NCBI RefSeq assembly: GCF_900188485.1 | Contig: NZ_FZPH01000010.1 | Location: 208,624-272,623, forward strand | Length of the DNA stretch: 64,000 nucleotides | Direction: 5' to 3' | DNA from: Asanoa hainanensis | Lineage (GTDB): Bacteria; Actinomycetota; Actinomycetes; Mycobacteriales; Micromonosporaceae | In this document: positions 45,677-53,722 of the stretch, one piece after another | Layout of the letters: each line of letters begins with the position of its first letter | Numbering within the stretch: the first letter of the stretch is position 1 | Program-made: the position numbers and the translations under genes | The notes under the pieces: model-generated | What the model was told of the DNA's origin: nothing | Database searches by the model: none | Seen by the model: the letters and a program-made list of their open reading frames with translations, nothing else

Positions 45677-46864
45677 GTGGTCCGGGTGCTGGTCACGCTG
45701 GCGGTGGAGAACTACCGGTCGCTGCGCCGGATGGTGCTGCCGTTGCGCCGGCTCAACGTGGTGACCGGCGCCAACGGCAGTGGCAAGTCGAGCCTCTACC
45801 GGACGCTGCGGCTGCTGTCGCACTCGGCGCGCAACGGTGCCGTGGCTGCGCTCGCCCGCGAGGGTGGGCTGCCGTCGACGCTCTGGGCCGGTCCGGACGT
45901 GATCGGCCGCGCGGTCCGCGAAGGGGAGCACCCCGTGCAGGGCACGGTGCGCACCGGGCCCGTCTCGCTGCGCCTGGGGTTCGCCACCGACTCGTTCGGC
46001 TACGCCATCGACCTCGGCATGCCGCAGATGCCGGGTCACCGGGGACTGTTCGGGCTCGATCCGGAGATCAAATCCGAGTGCACCTGGTCCGGACCGGTGC
46101 TGCGGCCGAGCACCCGGCTCACCGAGCGGATCAACGCGGCGGTCGGCGTACGCGGTCCCGGCGGGAAGTGGCAGCCCACCGAGCTGCGGCTGCGCCCGTA
46201 CGACAGCATGCTCGCCGAGTTGGTCGACCCGCAGCGGGCGCCCGACGTCATGCTCCTCCGTGAGCGCATCCGGTCCTGGCGCTTCTACGACCACCTGCGC
46301 ACCGACGCGGACGCCCCGATGCGCAGCGCGCAGCTCGGCACCCGCACGCCGGTGCTCGGCCCGGACGGCGCCGACCTCGCCGCCGCGTGCGAGACGATCC
46401 GCGAGATCGGGGACGGCAACGCCCTCGACGCCGCGGTCGAGCTGGCCTTCCCCGGCAGCACGCTGGACGTCACGGCGACGGCGGGCCGGTTCGAGCTGCT
46501 GTTCAGCCAGCCCGGCATGCTCCGCCCGCTCACCGCGGCTGAGCTCTCCGACGGAACGCTGCGTTATCTCGCCTGGGTGGCCGTGTTGCTCACACCGCGC
46601 CCGCCGGAGTTGCTGGTGCTCAACGAACCCGAGAACAGCCTGCATCCCGAGCTGATCCGGCCGCTGGCCTCCCTGATCGCGGGCGCGTCCAGCCGGATGC
46701 AGATCGTGGTGGTGACCCACTCGCGGGCGCTGGCGTCCGCGTTGGACACCCACGCCGACGAGGCCGACCTCCAGTCGGTCGAGCTGGCCAAGGACCACGG
46801 CGAGACCTACATCGTCGGGCAGGGAAAGCTCGACGAGCCGCCATGGCACTGGCCGAAACGCTGA
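45677..46864 (+). CDS. AAA family ATPase (AAA_21 type)
   Basis: 395 residues, SMC/ABC-like predicted ATPase (COG4637-like). Walker A GANGSGKSS at 31-39, signature-like ELSDGTLRYL near residue 290, Walker B LLVLNEPENSLHP and a D-loop/H-loop VVVTHSRALA. The Asn before Glu-Pro is usual for this group. No TOPRIM or partner nuclease follows, so it is not an obvious OLD-type defence gene. Starts 1 bp after maltokinase; role unknown. Confidence 0.82.
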   Translation: MVRVLVTLAVENYRSLRRMVLPLRRLNVVTGANGSGKSSLYRTLRLLSHSARNGAVAALAREGGLPSTLWAGPDVIGRAVREGEHPVQGTVRTGPVSLRLGFATDSFGYAIDLGMPQMPGHRGLFGLDPEIKSECTWSGPVLRPSTRLTERINAAVGVRGPGGKWQPTELRLRPYDSMLAELVDPQRAPDVMLLRERIRSWRFYDHLRTDADAPMRSAQLGTRTPVLGPDGADLAAACETIREIGDGNALDAAVELAFPGSTLDVTATAGRFELLFSQPGMLRPLTAAELSDGTLRYLAWVAVLLTPRPPELLVLNEPENSLHPELIRPLASLIAGASSRMQIVVVTHSRALASALDTHADEADLQSVELAKDHGETYIVGQGKLDEPPWHWPKR

Positions 46865-46878
46865 GGAAGGATGATCGT

Positions 46879-47403
46879 ATGAGTCTCGAACGTCCCGTAC
46901 CGCCGGATCCCTATGACCTCCTGCCGCCGAAGCCGTCGTTCACGCTGACCAGCGACGACGTGACCGACGGCGAGCAGATGGCCGACACCTTCGCCGACCC
47001 GAGCGTCGGTGGCGGCGGCCGGTCGCCGCAGCTGTCCTGGTCGGGTTTCCCGGACCACACCAAGAGCTTCGTGATCACCTGCTACGACCCGGACGCGCCG
47101 ACGCACAGCGGCTTCTGGCACTGGGTGCTGGTCAACGTGCCCGTGTCGGTGACCTCGCTGGAGCAGGGCGCCGAGCCTCCGGCCGGCGCCTACTGCGTGC
47201 GCAACGACTACGGCACCAAGGAATACGGCGGCGCCGCACCGCCGAAGGGCGACTACCCGCACCGCTACGTGTTCACGGTGCACGCGGTCGACGTCGAGCA
47301 GCTCGACGTCACGCCGGACGTGTCGCCCGCGGTGGTCAGCTTCAACCTCACGTTCCACGACCTGGCCCGCGCGGTCATCCGGCCGACGTATCGGGTTGCC
47401 TGA
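46879..47403 (+). CDS. YbhB/YbcL-type PEBP family protein
   Basis: 174 residues, phosphatidylethanolamine-binding (Raf kinase inhibitor-like) fold: RSPQLSWSGFPDHTKSFVITCYDPDAPT (DPDAPT is the ligand-site motif), FWHWVLVNVP, and YGGAAPPKGDYPHRYVFTVHAV. Cytoplasmic, unknown ligand. AGGA precedes ATG 46879. The 3' end overlaps the convergent dinB gene by 29 bp. Confidence 0.9.
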   Translation: MSLERPVPPDPYDLLPPKPSFTLTSDDVTDGEQMADTFADPSVGGGGRSPQLSWSGFPDHTKSFVITCYDPDAPTHSGFWHWVLVNVPVSVTSLEQGAEPPAGAYCVRNDYGTKEYGGAAPPKGDYPHRYVFTVHAVDVEQLDVTPDVSPAVVSFNLTFHDLARAVIRPTYRVA

Positions 47404-48418
47404 GGTTGACTCGCACCCCTAGCAGGCGCACGGGGCGCTTCCACTCGAACTTCGTCAGCAGGCTCAACGCGGCCTGCTCGACGACGTCCGGGTCGGTGGT
47501 CGGCCCCGCGCGCAGCTTGGTCTCGCGGGTCGGCGTGAAGAAGCTGACGTAGCGCACCTTCACCGCGACGTGGGTGACCTCGCGGCCGTCGGCGACGACG
47601 TCGGTCGTCAGGGCCCGGGCCATCGCGCCGACCTCCCGGGAGATCTCGGCCAGGTCGGAGAGGTCCTCGGCGTACGTGTTCTCCCGGCTGCGCGACCGCG
47701 CCACCCACGGCTCCGTGGTGATCTGGGTGTCACCGCCGCCGGCCGCCGCCGCCGGCAGCCATTCCGCCTGCCGGGGGCCGAAGCGTTCCACCAGCGCGGC
47801 CGGCGGCGTGGCGGCGAGCTGGGCGATCGTGTGCAGGCCGAGCTCGTCGAGCTTGCGGGTGGTCTTCGGGCCGACACCCCAGAGCTCGGCGGCCGGCCGC
47901 TCGCCCATGACGGCCATCCACGTCGCGGTGGTGAGCGTGTGGATGCCGCCGGGCTTGGCGAACCGCGCCGCGATCTTCGCCTGCTGTTTGTTGTCGCCGA
48001 TGCCGATCGCGCAGCTCAGCCCGGTCTCCGCGAACACCGCGGCCTTCAGCTCCGCCGCCAGCGCCTGCGGGTCGGCGATGTCGCCGCCGACGAACGCCTC
48101 GTCCCAGCCCCAGACTTCGACGTCGACCGGGAACCCGCGCAGCACGGCCATCACCCGCTCGGACGCTTCGCTGTAGGCGGCTGGATCGGTGGCCAGGAAC
48201 GTCGCCTCCGGGCAGAGCTGCGCGGCCCGGCGCAGCGGCATTCCGGAGTGGACACCGTGAGCGCGGGCCTCGTACGATGCGGTCGAGACCACCTGCCGCC
48301 GAGCCGTCGGGTCGCCCGAGCCGCCGACGACCACCGGAAGCCCGCGCAGCTCCGGCCGGCGCAGAATCTCCACGGCGGCCACGAACTGGTCCATGTCGAC
48401 GTGCAGCAGGGTCGTCAT
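47375..48418 (-). CDS. dinB: DNA polymerase IV (Y-family)
   Basis: 347-residue translesion polymerase. Metal ligands Asp8 (HVDMDQF) and Asp106/Glu107 (GWDEAFVGG, in place of the more common SxDEAxLD); the finger motif is TASYEARAHGVHSGMP, and the thumb HhH region is AELWGVGPKTTRKLDELG. The little-finger domain covers residues ~235-347. It lacks a C-terminal beta-clamp tail of the QLxLF kind that I can see. Its ATG overlaps the sigma-factor stop (ATGA), so the two are translationally coupled. Confidence 0.92.
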   Translation of the reverse strand: MTTLLHVDMDQFVAAVEILRRPELRGLPVVVGGSGDPTARRQVVSTASYEARAHGVHSGMPLRRAAQLCPEATFLATDPAAYSEASERVMAVLRGFPVDVEVWGWDEAFVGGDIADPQALAAELKAAVFAETGLSCAIGIGDNKQQAKIAARFAKPGGIHTLTTATWMAVMGERPAAELWGVGPKTTRKLDELGLHTIAQLAATPPAALVERFGPRQAEWLPAAAAGGGDTQITTEPWVARSRSRENTYAEDLSDLAEISREVGAMARALTTDVVADGREVTHVAVKVRYVSFFTPTRETKLRAGPTTDPDVVEQAALSLLTKFEWKRPVRLLGVRVNLRQPDTSAG

Positions 48419-49653
48419 ACCGCCGCCAAGCGCCTTGCCCTGGAACGCAGGTAGCGCTGTTCCGGCTCGCTGCCGGTGCGGTCGGCGGCTGTTCGGTAGG
48501 CCTCCGCCGCGCCGGTCGCGTCGCCGGACAGCTCCAGCAGGTGTGCGCGTACCGCGGCGAGCCGGTGGTGTCGGGCCATCCGCTCGTCGCCGTCGAGCTC
48601 CGCGATCAGGTCGAGGCCCGCGCGCGGCCCGGCCACCATGGCCACCGCGACGGCCTTGTTGAGCCGGACCATCGGGCTGTCGGAGACCCGCTCGAGCAGG
48701 TCGTACAACGCCAGCACCTGAGGCCAGTCGGTGTCGGCGGCGGTCGGCGCCTCGTCGTGCACCGCGGCGATCGCCGCTTGCAGTTGGTAGGCGCCGGGCC
48801 GGGTGCTGGCCAGCGCGCCGGACACCAGCGCGACCCCCTCGGCGATCGCGGTCTGGTCCCAGCGCGACCGGTCCTGCTCCTCCAGCGGGACGAGCTCGCC
48901 GTCGGGGCCGGTGCGGGCCGGGCGGCGGGCGTCGGTGAGCAGCATCAGCGCGAGCAGGCCGGCGGCCTCGCCGTCGTCGGGCAGCAGCCGGTGCAGCATG
49001 CGGGTCAGCCGGATCGCCTCGGCGGACAGCTCGACCCGGGCCAGCTCTGGCCCGGACGAGCTGGTGTAGCCCTCGTTGAAGATCAGATAGAGCACGTGCA
49101 GCACGGCGTCGACGCGGGCCACCCGGGACTCCGCCGGCGGCAGCTCGAAGCCGATCCCGGAGGACTTGATCTTCTGTTTGGCCCGGCTGATCCGTTGCCC
49201 CATGGTCGGCTCGGGCACCAGGAACGCGCTCGCGATCTCGCCGGTGGTCAGCCCGCCGACGGCCCGCAGGGTCAGCGCCACCTGGGCCGGCACCGCGATC
49301 GCCGGGTGGCAGCAGAGGAACAGGAGCACGAGTGAGTCGTCGCCGTCCGGCCGTTCCGCGTCGGCCGCGGGGGCCACCCGGGTCGCCGCCGGGTCGCGGA
49401 GGTAGTCGTTCTCCTCGCGCTGCCGCCGGGACTCCTCGCTGCGCAACTGGTCGATCAGCCGGCGCGAGGCCACCCGGATCAGCCAGGCCCGCGGGTCGTC
49501 CGGCACACCGTCGGCCGGCCACTGCGTAGCGGCCGCGAGCAGCCCCTCCTGCACCGCGTCCTCGGCGGCGTCGAAATGGCCGTAGCGGCGCACCAGCGCA
49601 CCCAGCACCTGCGGCGCCAGCTCCCTGAGCAGCTCTTCCGTGCCCGTTCCCAC
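48415..49653 (-). CDS. ECF sigma factor with long C-terminal domain (ECF42-like, DUF6596)
   Basis: 412 residues. Sigma2 region: RRYGHFDAAEDAVQEGLLAA...WLIRVASRRLIDQLRSEE; sigma4: ALTLRAVGGLTTGEIASAFLVPEPTMGQRISRAKQKI (residues ~127-163). The rest (from ~175, LYLIFNEGYTSSSG) is the helical TPR-like DUF6596 domain of the ECF42 group. Those sigma factors usually sit beside DGPF/YCII genes; here the coupled partner is dinB. The gene lies just after (on the minus strand) a 167-bp inverted repeat. Confidence 0.9.
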   Translation of the reverse strand: MGTGTEELLRELAPQVLGALVRRYGHFDAAEDAVQEGLLAAATQWPADGVPDDPRAWLIRVASRRLIDQLRSEESRRQREENDYLRDPAATRVAPAADAERPDGDDSLVLLFLCCHPAIAVPAQVALTLRAVGGLTTGEIASAFLVPEPTMGQRISRAKQKIKSSGIGFELPPAESRVARVDAVLHVLYLIFNEGYTSSSGPELARVELSAEAIRLTRMLHRLLPDDGEAAGLLALMLLTDARRPARTGPDGELVPLEEQDRSRWDQTAIAEGVALVSGALASTRPGAYQLQAAIAAVHDEAPTAADTDWPQVLALYDLLERVSDSPMVRLNKAVAVAMVAGPRAGLDLIAELDGDERMARHHRLAAVRAHLLELSGDATGAAEAYRTAADRTGSEPEQRYLRSRARRLAAV

Positions 49654-49675
49654 GCCCCGAAGCCTACGACCGCCC

Positions 49676-49842
49676 AGGGCAGGGCTCGTGGATCAGGGCC
49701 GGCACCCCGCCGGGCCCAGGCGACGTCCGACCGCACGCGGAGCCGGGCCGGATACAACACCGGTATCCGACCCACCTCCGCGCACGCCCGGACGCCGCCT
49801 GGACCTCGCCGGGGCACCACCCTGATCCACGAGCCATGCCCT
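49676..49842. repeat. 167-bp imperfect inverted repeat (80-bp arms, 7-base loop)
   Basis: Arms 49676-49755 and 49763-49842 pair without any gap: 62 of 80 positions are Watson-Crick by my count, and 22 of the outermost 23 (AGGGCA...TGGATCAGGG against CCCTGATCCA...TGCCCT). The centre is GGATAC-(7)-GTATCC. It fills the gap between the PrsW stop (overlapped by 2 bp) and the sigma-factor start. It may be an old inverted duplication, a MITE-like element or a very long terminator/attenuator. Confidence 0.85.
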
Positions 49843-51268
49843 AGACCAGCGCCGCCGCCCGCGCGATCACGCTCACGAGATAGGCGAGGGCGAAGACCAG
49901 GGCGAGGATGGCGGCGGTACGCAGGCGTGGGTCCGCCCGTTGGTGGCGCGATCGGGCCCGGGCCACCCCGAACACCAGGAAGCCCAGCGGGAGGATCAGG
50001 AAGATCGGGTTGATCAGCACGGCGAACGCCAGGATGAACGAGATCAGGCCGGCCGTCGTGGTCGGGTGGAGCGCGTCCGCGTCGGTGATGCCGAGCTCGT
50101 ACACGCCGTACCGGGCGCGTTGTAGCTCTGGAAGTCTGGTGTTGAACCCGGCCGGGCCGTTGTCGCGCATCTCGACCGCCAGATCGGCCTGGGCCCGTTG
50201 GAGCTGGCGGACCCGCCCGTAGGCACGCAGGCCGCCGTAGACATAGGCGTTCCACCGGGCCCGACCCCGGCTGCGCCAGCCACGCAGGGCGACGATCTCG
50301 TTGTGCGTGGCGATCCACGGGTTGTGCAGGCTCTCCAGCGGCCCGGCCACGCCCTCGTACTCGTCCTTGCGGAAGAAGTGCAGCAGGACCAGGAAGGTGC
50401 CGAGGATCAACAATCCCTTGATCAGCAGTACGAGCAGCGTGCCGTAACTGCCCGCGTAGTCGGTCAGCGAGGCCGCCGCCGGGGAGTTCCACAGGAAGTG
50501 CATGAGCCAGGCGAGGGCCAGGGCGCCGAGCGCGACCCCGATCCGGTTGAACCAGGAGCGTTCCCGGTGCAGCACGGCGTACGCCACCCCGGCGCCGGCG
50601 ATCGCGCTGTAGACGGTGTGGCTCCACAGTCCGGCCAGCAGGCCGCGTACCAGGAAGACCTGCAGGACCGCCGCGACGCTGTCGTCACCCGCCGCGGCGA
50701 CCGCGTTCAAGCTGTAGGTGATGTTCTCGATCTCCTGGAAGCCCAGGCCGACGAAGGCGCCGTAGACCACACCGTCGAGCACGCTGTTGATCTGGCGGCG
50801 GGCCAGCAGCACGATCATGACGATGCCGAGCGTCTTGAGGATCTCCTCGTCGGTCGGCCCTTCGATCGCCGCCGCCCAGTCCCGCACGAAGCCCAGCGAC
50901 GTGATCTTGACGAGGATCGACTCCAGCGCGGTGTTGGCCCGCAACGCGTTGGCGCTGGCCACGAACCCGCCCCAGATCAGCGCGGCGGCGAACAGCCAGC
51001 GCGGCTCGGGCTCCAGCCAGTCGACCGCCCGGATGATCGTCACGAACACCGCGCCGTGGATCGCGAACAGGACCGCGGCGAGCACGAACGCACCGGGTGA
51101 CTCGGCGATGGCCGGACCGAACGCGATGCCGAGGATCACGATGCCGGCGATGGTCAGCGCGACGAAGAACCAGACCGCTGGCCAGCGGGCGGCGGCACCC
51201 CAGGAGGCGAACACCCGCCGGCTGCCCGGCGCCGGTGGTGGCGGGGTGGCCGCCTGGTCGACGCTCAC
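49841..51268 (-). CDS. PrsW family intramembrane metalloprotease
   Basis: 475-residue polytopic membrane protein. The PrsW active-site motifs are visible: Glu141-Glu142 with Lys145 (PTDEEILKTL), QEIEN with Glu179/Glu181, His217 (GLWSHTVY) and His257 (LMHFLWN). Family members cut membrane anti-sigma factors or other membrane proteins; the target here is unknown. A long cytoplasmic stretch (residues ~310-410) precedes the last membrane segments. It overlaps the upstream secreted-protein gene by ATGA. Confidence 0.87.
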   Translation of the reverse strand: MSVDQAATPPPPAPGSRRVFASWGAAARWPAVWFFVALTIAGIVILGIAFGPAIAESPGAFVLAAVLFAIHGAVFVTIIRAVDWLEPEPRWLFAAALIWGGFVASANALRANTALESILVKITSLGFVRDWAAAIEGPTDEEILKTLGIVMIVLLARRQINSVLDGVVYGAFVGLGFQEIENITYSLNAVAAAGDDSVAAVLQVFLVRGLLAGLWSHTVYSAIAGAGVAYAVLHRERSWFNRIGVALGALALAWLMHFLWNSPAAASLTDYAGSYGTLLVLLIKGLLILGTFLVLLHFFRKDEYEGVAGPLESLHNPWIATHNEIVALRGWRSRGRARWNAYVYGGLRAYGRVRQLQRAQADLAVEMRDNGPAGFNTRLPELQRARYGVYELGITDADALHPTTTAGLISFILAFAVLINPIFLILPLGFLVFGVARARSRHQRADPRLRTAAILALVFALAYLVSVIARAAALV

Positions 51269-51819
51269 GTGGTGCGGTCGATCACGACGGTGCGGACGCT
51301 GGCCTCGAGTTCGGCGCGGTGTTCGGTGACCCCCGCGTCGTTGCCGTCGACCACCGCGGTGACGCCGGTGCCGTCGAGGAGATAGACGGTGTACCAGCCG
51401 GTGCGGTTCTCACCGACGTACGTGGCCTGGAGCCCGGGTATGCCGCCGTTGGACGTGACGGGCTGGTCGAGCGAGATGGCCTGGATGCCGGCCACGTTCT
51501 GGACCACCTCGCGGATCCGGTCGGCGAGCTGTTGCAGCGTGCCGGGGAAGCTCTCGGCGCTGAGCCGGTAGCGCACGCCGTCGACCGCCATCGTGATCAC
51601 GCCCTGGTCGGGCGAGGTCTGGTCGGAGACGACGACGGCGTCCGGTGGGGGCACGACGCTGGCGTTGTCCGCGAACTCCAGCGGCTTCGTGCTGGACACG
51701 GTCGCGTCCGGCACCGCGCGGTCGATCGCCGGCACGCCGAACGACAGCGCGAACACTCCGGCGGCCACCGCGATACAACCCACGAGGTTGCGTCGCCACC
51801 CCGATGCCCCGCCGCTCAT
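51265..51819 (-). CDS. Membrane-anchored hypothetical protein
   Basis: 184 residues with an N-terminal membrane anchor or signal segment (residues ~11-31, LVGCIAVAAGVFALSFGVPA) and an extracytoplasmic beta-rich domain (VITMAVDGVRYRLSAESFPGTLQQLADRI, LQATYVGENRTGWYTVYLLDGTGV). I do not recognise a family. The stop overlaps the PrsW start (ATGA), so the two form an operon; it could be a regulator or client of the protease, by context only. Confidence 0.7.
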   Translation of the reverse strand: MSGGASGWRRNLVGCIAVAAGVFALSFGVPAIDRAVPDATVSSTKPLEFADNASVVPPPDAVVVSDQTSPDQGVITMAVDGVRYRLSAESFPGTLQQLADRIREVVQNVAGIQAISLDQPVTSNGGIPGLQATYVGENRTGWYTVYLLDGTGVTAVVDGNDAGVTEHRAELEASVRTVVIDRTT

Positions 51820-51861
51820 CCGGACATTGTCCGCGATCTTCCGAGCGGGTGCACCATCCCG

Positions 51862-52575
51862 TCAGCGCGTGGCGACTCCTCCGCCGGCCAGGAGGGCGTG
51901 CATCAGGTGGGTCAGCTCGCAGACCGACGCGACCGGGCGCTCGAAGCCGAGCCGCAGCCGTGGGCCGCGCCCTTCACCGCCGACGGTCAGCCCGTATCGG
52001 TCGAGCCGCAACGCGCGGCACTCCTGCGGCGCGGCTCTCTTGGAGACGCGCTCGACCAGGTCCGTGAGCTGGGGCAGGTGGTGGTCGTTGAGGTCGGCGA
52101 GCAGCCGGCCTTCGTCGGCGGCCAGCGGATCCGGGTCGGCCGCACGGAAGTCGGCCGGGTCGACCTCGATCAACTGCCGGCCGTTGGCCATCCGTACCTC
52201 GGTCGGGACGATCCGGAACAGCACCTGGCCGCGGCCGACGTCGAGCAGATCACCAAGGGGCCTGACCCGGGCGTACGCGTCGGCGGCTGTTCGTGCCTCG
52301 GCGCCGTCGAGCAGGTGCGCGGTGCCGGTCAGCCAGAGCCGGCCGCGGGTGGGTGAGCAGGGCACGGGCGGCAGGTCGTCGACGCTGAGCACCACCGGTC
52401 CGGTCGCCAGCCGCCCGGCCAGCTCGGTGCCGAGCGCGGTCAGCACCAACGGGTGGCCGTCGGGGGGCGTGGCGTGGCGGACCTTCACCCGGGCGGGGTA
52501 GCCCCGGACGTGCGCCGTGCCCTCGAGCCGGCCACTCGCCAGCGTGCGCGCCACCTCTGCCGCCGTCGGCCGCAT
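51862..52575 (-). CDS. DUF2470 domain protein (HugZ-like C-terminus), iron-box controlled
   Basis: 237 residues. The C-terminal ~85 residues are a DUF2470 domain (DLNDHHLPQLTDLVERVS, then LRLDRYGLTV...ELTHLMHALL), the domain found at the C-terminus of HugZ/PNPOx-type haem-utilisation proteins; the N-terminal part is the split-barrel-like region (TGPVVLSVDDLPPVPCSPTRGRLWLTGTAHLLDG near residue 58, abridged). Haem binding or degradation is plausible. AAGGAGG 5 bases before ATG. An IdeR/DtxR-like box lies 31 bp upstream of the start, so repression by iron is likely. Confidence 0.82.
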   Translation of the reverse strand: MRPTAAEVARTLASGRLEGTAHVRGYPARVKVRHATPPDGHPLVLTALGTELAGRLATGPVVLSVDDLPPVPCSPTRGRLWLTGTAHLLDGAEARTAADAYARVRPLGDLLDVGRGQVLFRIVPTEVRMANGRQLIEVDPADFRAADPDPLAADEGRLLADLNDHHLPQLTDLVERVSKRAAPQECRALRLDRYGLTVGGEGRGPRLRLGFERPVASVCELTHLMHALLAGGGVATR

Positions 52576-52605
52576 GATGCCTCCTTGGAATGCTTTCGGA
52601 TCAAC

Positions 52606-52624
52606 TTAAGTTAGGCTCACCTAA
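52606..52624 (-). promoter_or_regulatory. IdeR/DtxR-type iron box
   Basis: TTAAGTTAGGCTCACCTAA matches the consensus TWAGGTWAGSCTWACCTWA at 17 of 19 positions. It lies upstream of the DUF2470 gene, where the actinobacterial iron repressor would block transcription in iron-replete cells. It could also affect the divergent protease gene 114 bp away. Confidence 0.75.
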
Positions 52625-52737
52625 TTCTCAAGCTCCCCCGATCGGAGGATCCCCGGCGCGCCGTACGGCCGGAGACGTTCAGGAAAGTCACATAGCGGCC
52701 TCAGGTTCAGGGCAGATATGGGGAGCACGGTGGACCC

Positions 52738-53610
52738 ATGACCGATTTGCTGAGCCGCACCGATCCCCAGAACCCCTGGCCGCCGCACCAGCCGGCCGCG
52801 GCCGGTCCGGCCGGCCCCGGCGGGCCGGTCCCGCCCTGGACGCCGGGCCCTCCGGCCTCCTCCGGGCCGGGCCGCCATCGCGGTGGGCGGCGCCTTGCCG
52901 TTGCCGCCGGTGCGCTCGTGCTCGTCCTCGGCGGCGGCGTCGCCGGTGGCGTGATCGGCGCGCACACCGACCAGTCCGCCGCCCCGACGGCCAGCGCCGC
53001 CGCCAACGCCACGAACGTGTCGACCTCGTCGGCGACTCTGGCGTCGGTCGCCGCGCGCACCTCGCCGAGCGTCGTCACGATCATGGTCCAGGTGCCCGGC
53101 GGCACGGTCGAGGGCTCCGGCGTGATCGTCGACGACCAGGGCCGGATCATCACCAACAACCACGTGGTCGAGCAGGCTGCCGGGGGCGCGACCGTGCAGT
53201 TGTCCGACGGCCGTTCGCTGCCGGCGCAGATCCTGCGCACCGACCCGAGCCACGATCTCGCGCTGCTGCAGGTGGACTCGTCCGGCCTGACCCCGGCCAC
53301 GCTCGGCGACAGCTCCACCGTGCAGGTCGGCGACACCGTGCTGGCGTTCGGCAGCCCGCTGGGCCTGAGCGGCACGGTCACCTCGGGCATCGTCTCGGCC
53401 CTCGACCGCGACGCCCAGGACCTGAACCTGTCGGGCCTGATCCAGACGGACGCGCCGATCAACTCCGGCAACTCGGGCGGGCCGCTGGTCGACGCCGCGG
53501 GTCAGGTGATCGCGATCAACGTCGCCAACGCCTCGACCAGCCAGGGCGGCGGCTCGATCGGCATCGGCTTCGCCATCCCGATCAACTCGGCGCGGGCCAT
53601 CTTGAGCTGA
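52738..53610 (+). CDS. Trypsin-like serine protease (S1C, HtrA/DegP-like) without PDZ domain
   Basis: 290 residues. Pro-rich cytoplasmic N-terminus (1-50), one membrane segment (~52-75), then the protease domain with catalytic triad His142 (TNNHVVE), Asp173 (PSHDLALL) and Ser246 (SGNSGGPLV). The sequence ends right after the protease domain (GFAIPINSARAILS), where related actinobacterial proteins continue into a PDZ domain. Expected to act outside the membrane. ATG 52738; the gene is followed by a 28-bp stem hairpin. Confidence 0.9.
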   Translation: MTDLLSRTDPQNPWPPHQPAAAGPAGPGGPVPPWTPGPPASSGPGRHRGGRRLAVAAGALVLVLGGGVAGGVIGAHTDQSAAPTASAAANATNVSTSSATLASVAARTSPSVVTIMVQVPGGTVEGSGVIVDDQGRIITNNHVVEQAAGGATVQLSDGRSLPAQILRTDPSHDLALLQVDSSGLTPATLGDSSTVQVGDTVLAFGSPLGLSGTVTSGIVSALDRDAQDLNLSGLIQTDAPINSGNSGGPLVDAAGQVIAINVANASTSQGGGSIGIGFAIPINSARAILS

Positions 53611-53615
53611 CGCCC

Positions 53616-53679
53616 TTGCTCTGCAGCCATATACGCATCACCCGTCGGTGGGGGTGATGCGTATATGGGTGCAGAGCAA
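53616..53679. terminator. 28-bp stem hairpin after the protease gene
   Basis: Arms 53616-53643 and 53652-53679 pair at 27 of 28 positions around an 8-base loop; outer part TTGCTCTGCA/TGCAGAGCAA, inner part CATATACGCATCACCC/GGGTGATGCGTATATG. It begins 5 bp past the stop. It is far longer than a usual terminator stem. Confidence 0.75.
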
Positions 53680-53722
53680 ACGCGCGTAGCGCGATGCTCC
53701 CGGTGCCTGGACAATCGGGCGT

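Noticed and set aside
45677-46864. Degenerate Walker B (Asn instead of Asp) in the AAA ATPase, or an OLD-like defence gene
   Set aside because: VLNEPE is usual in this COG4637-like group, and there is no TOPRIM domain or nuclease partner.
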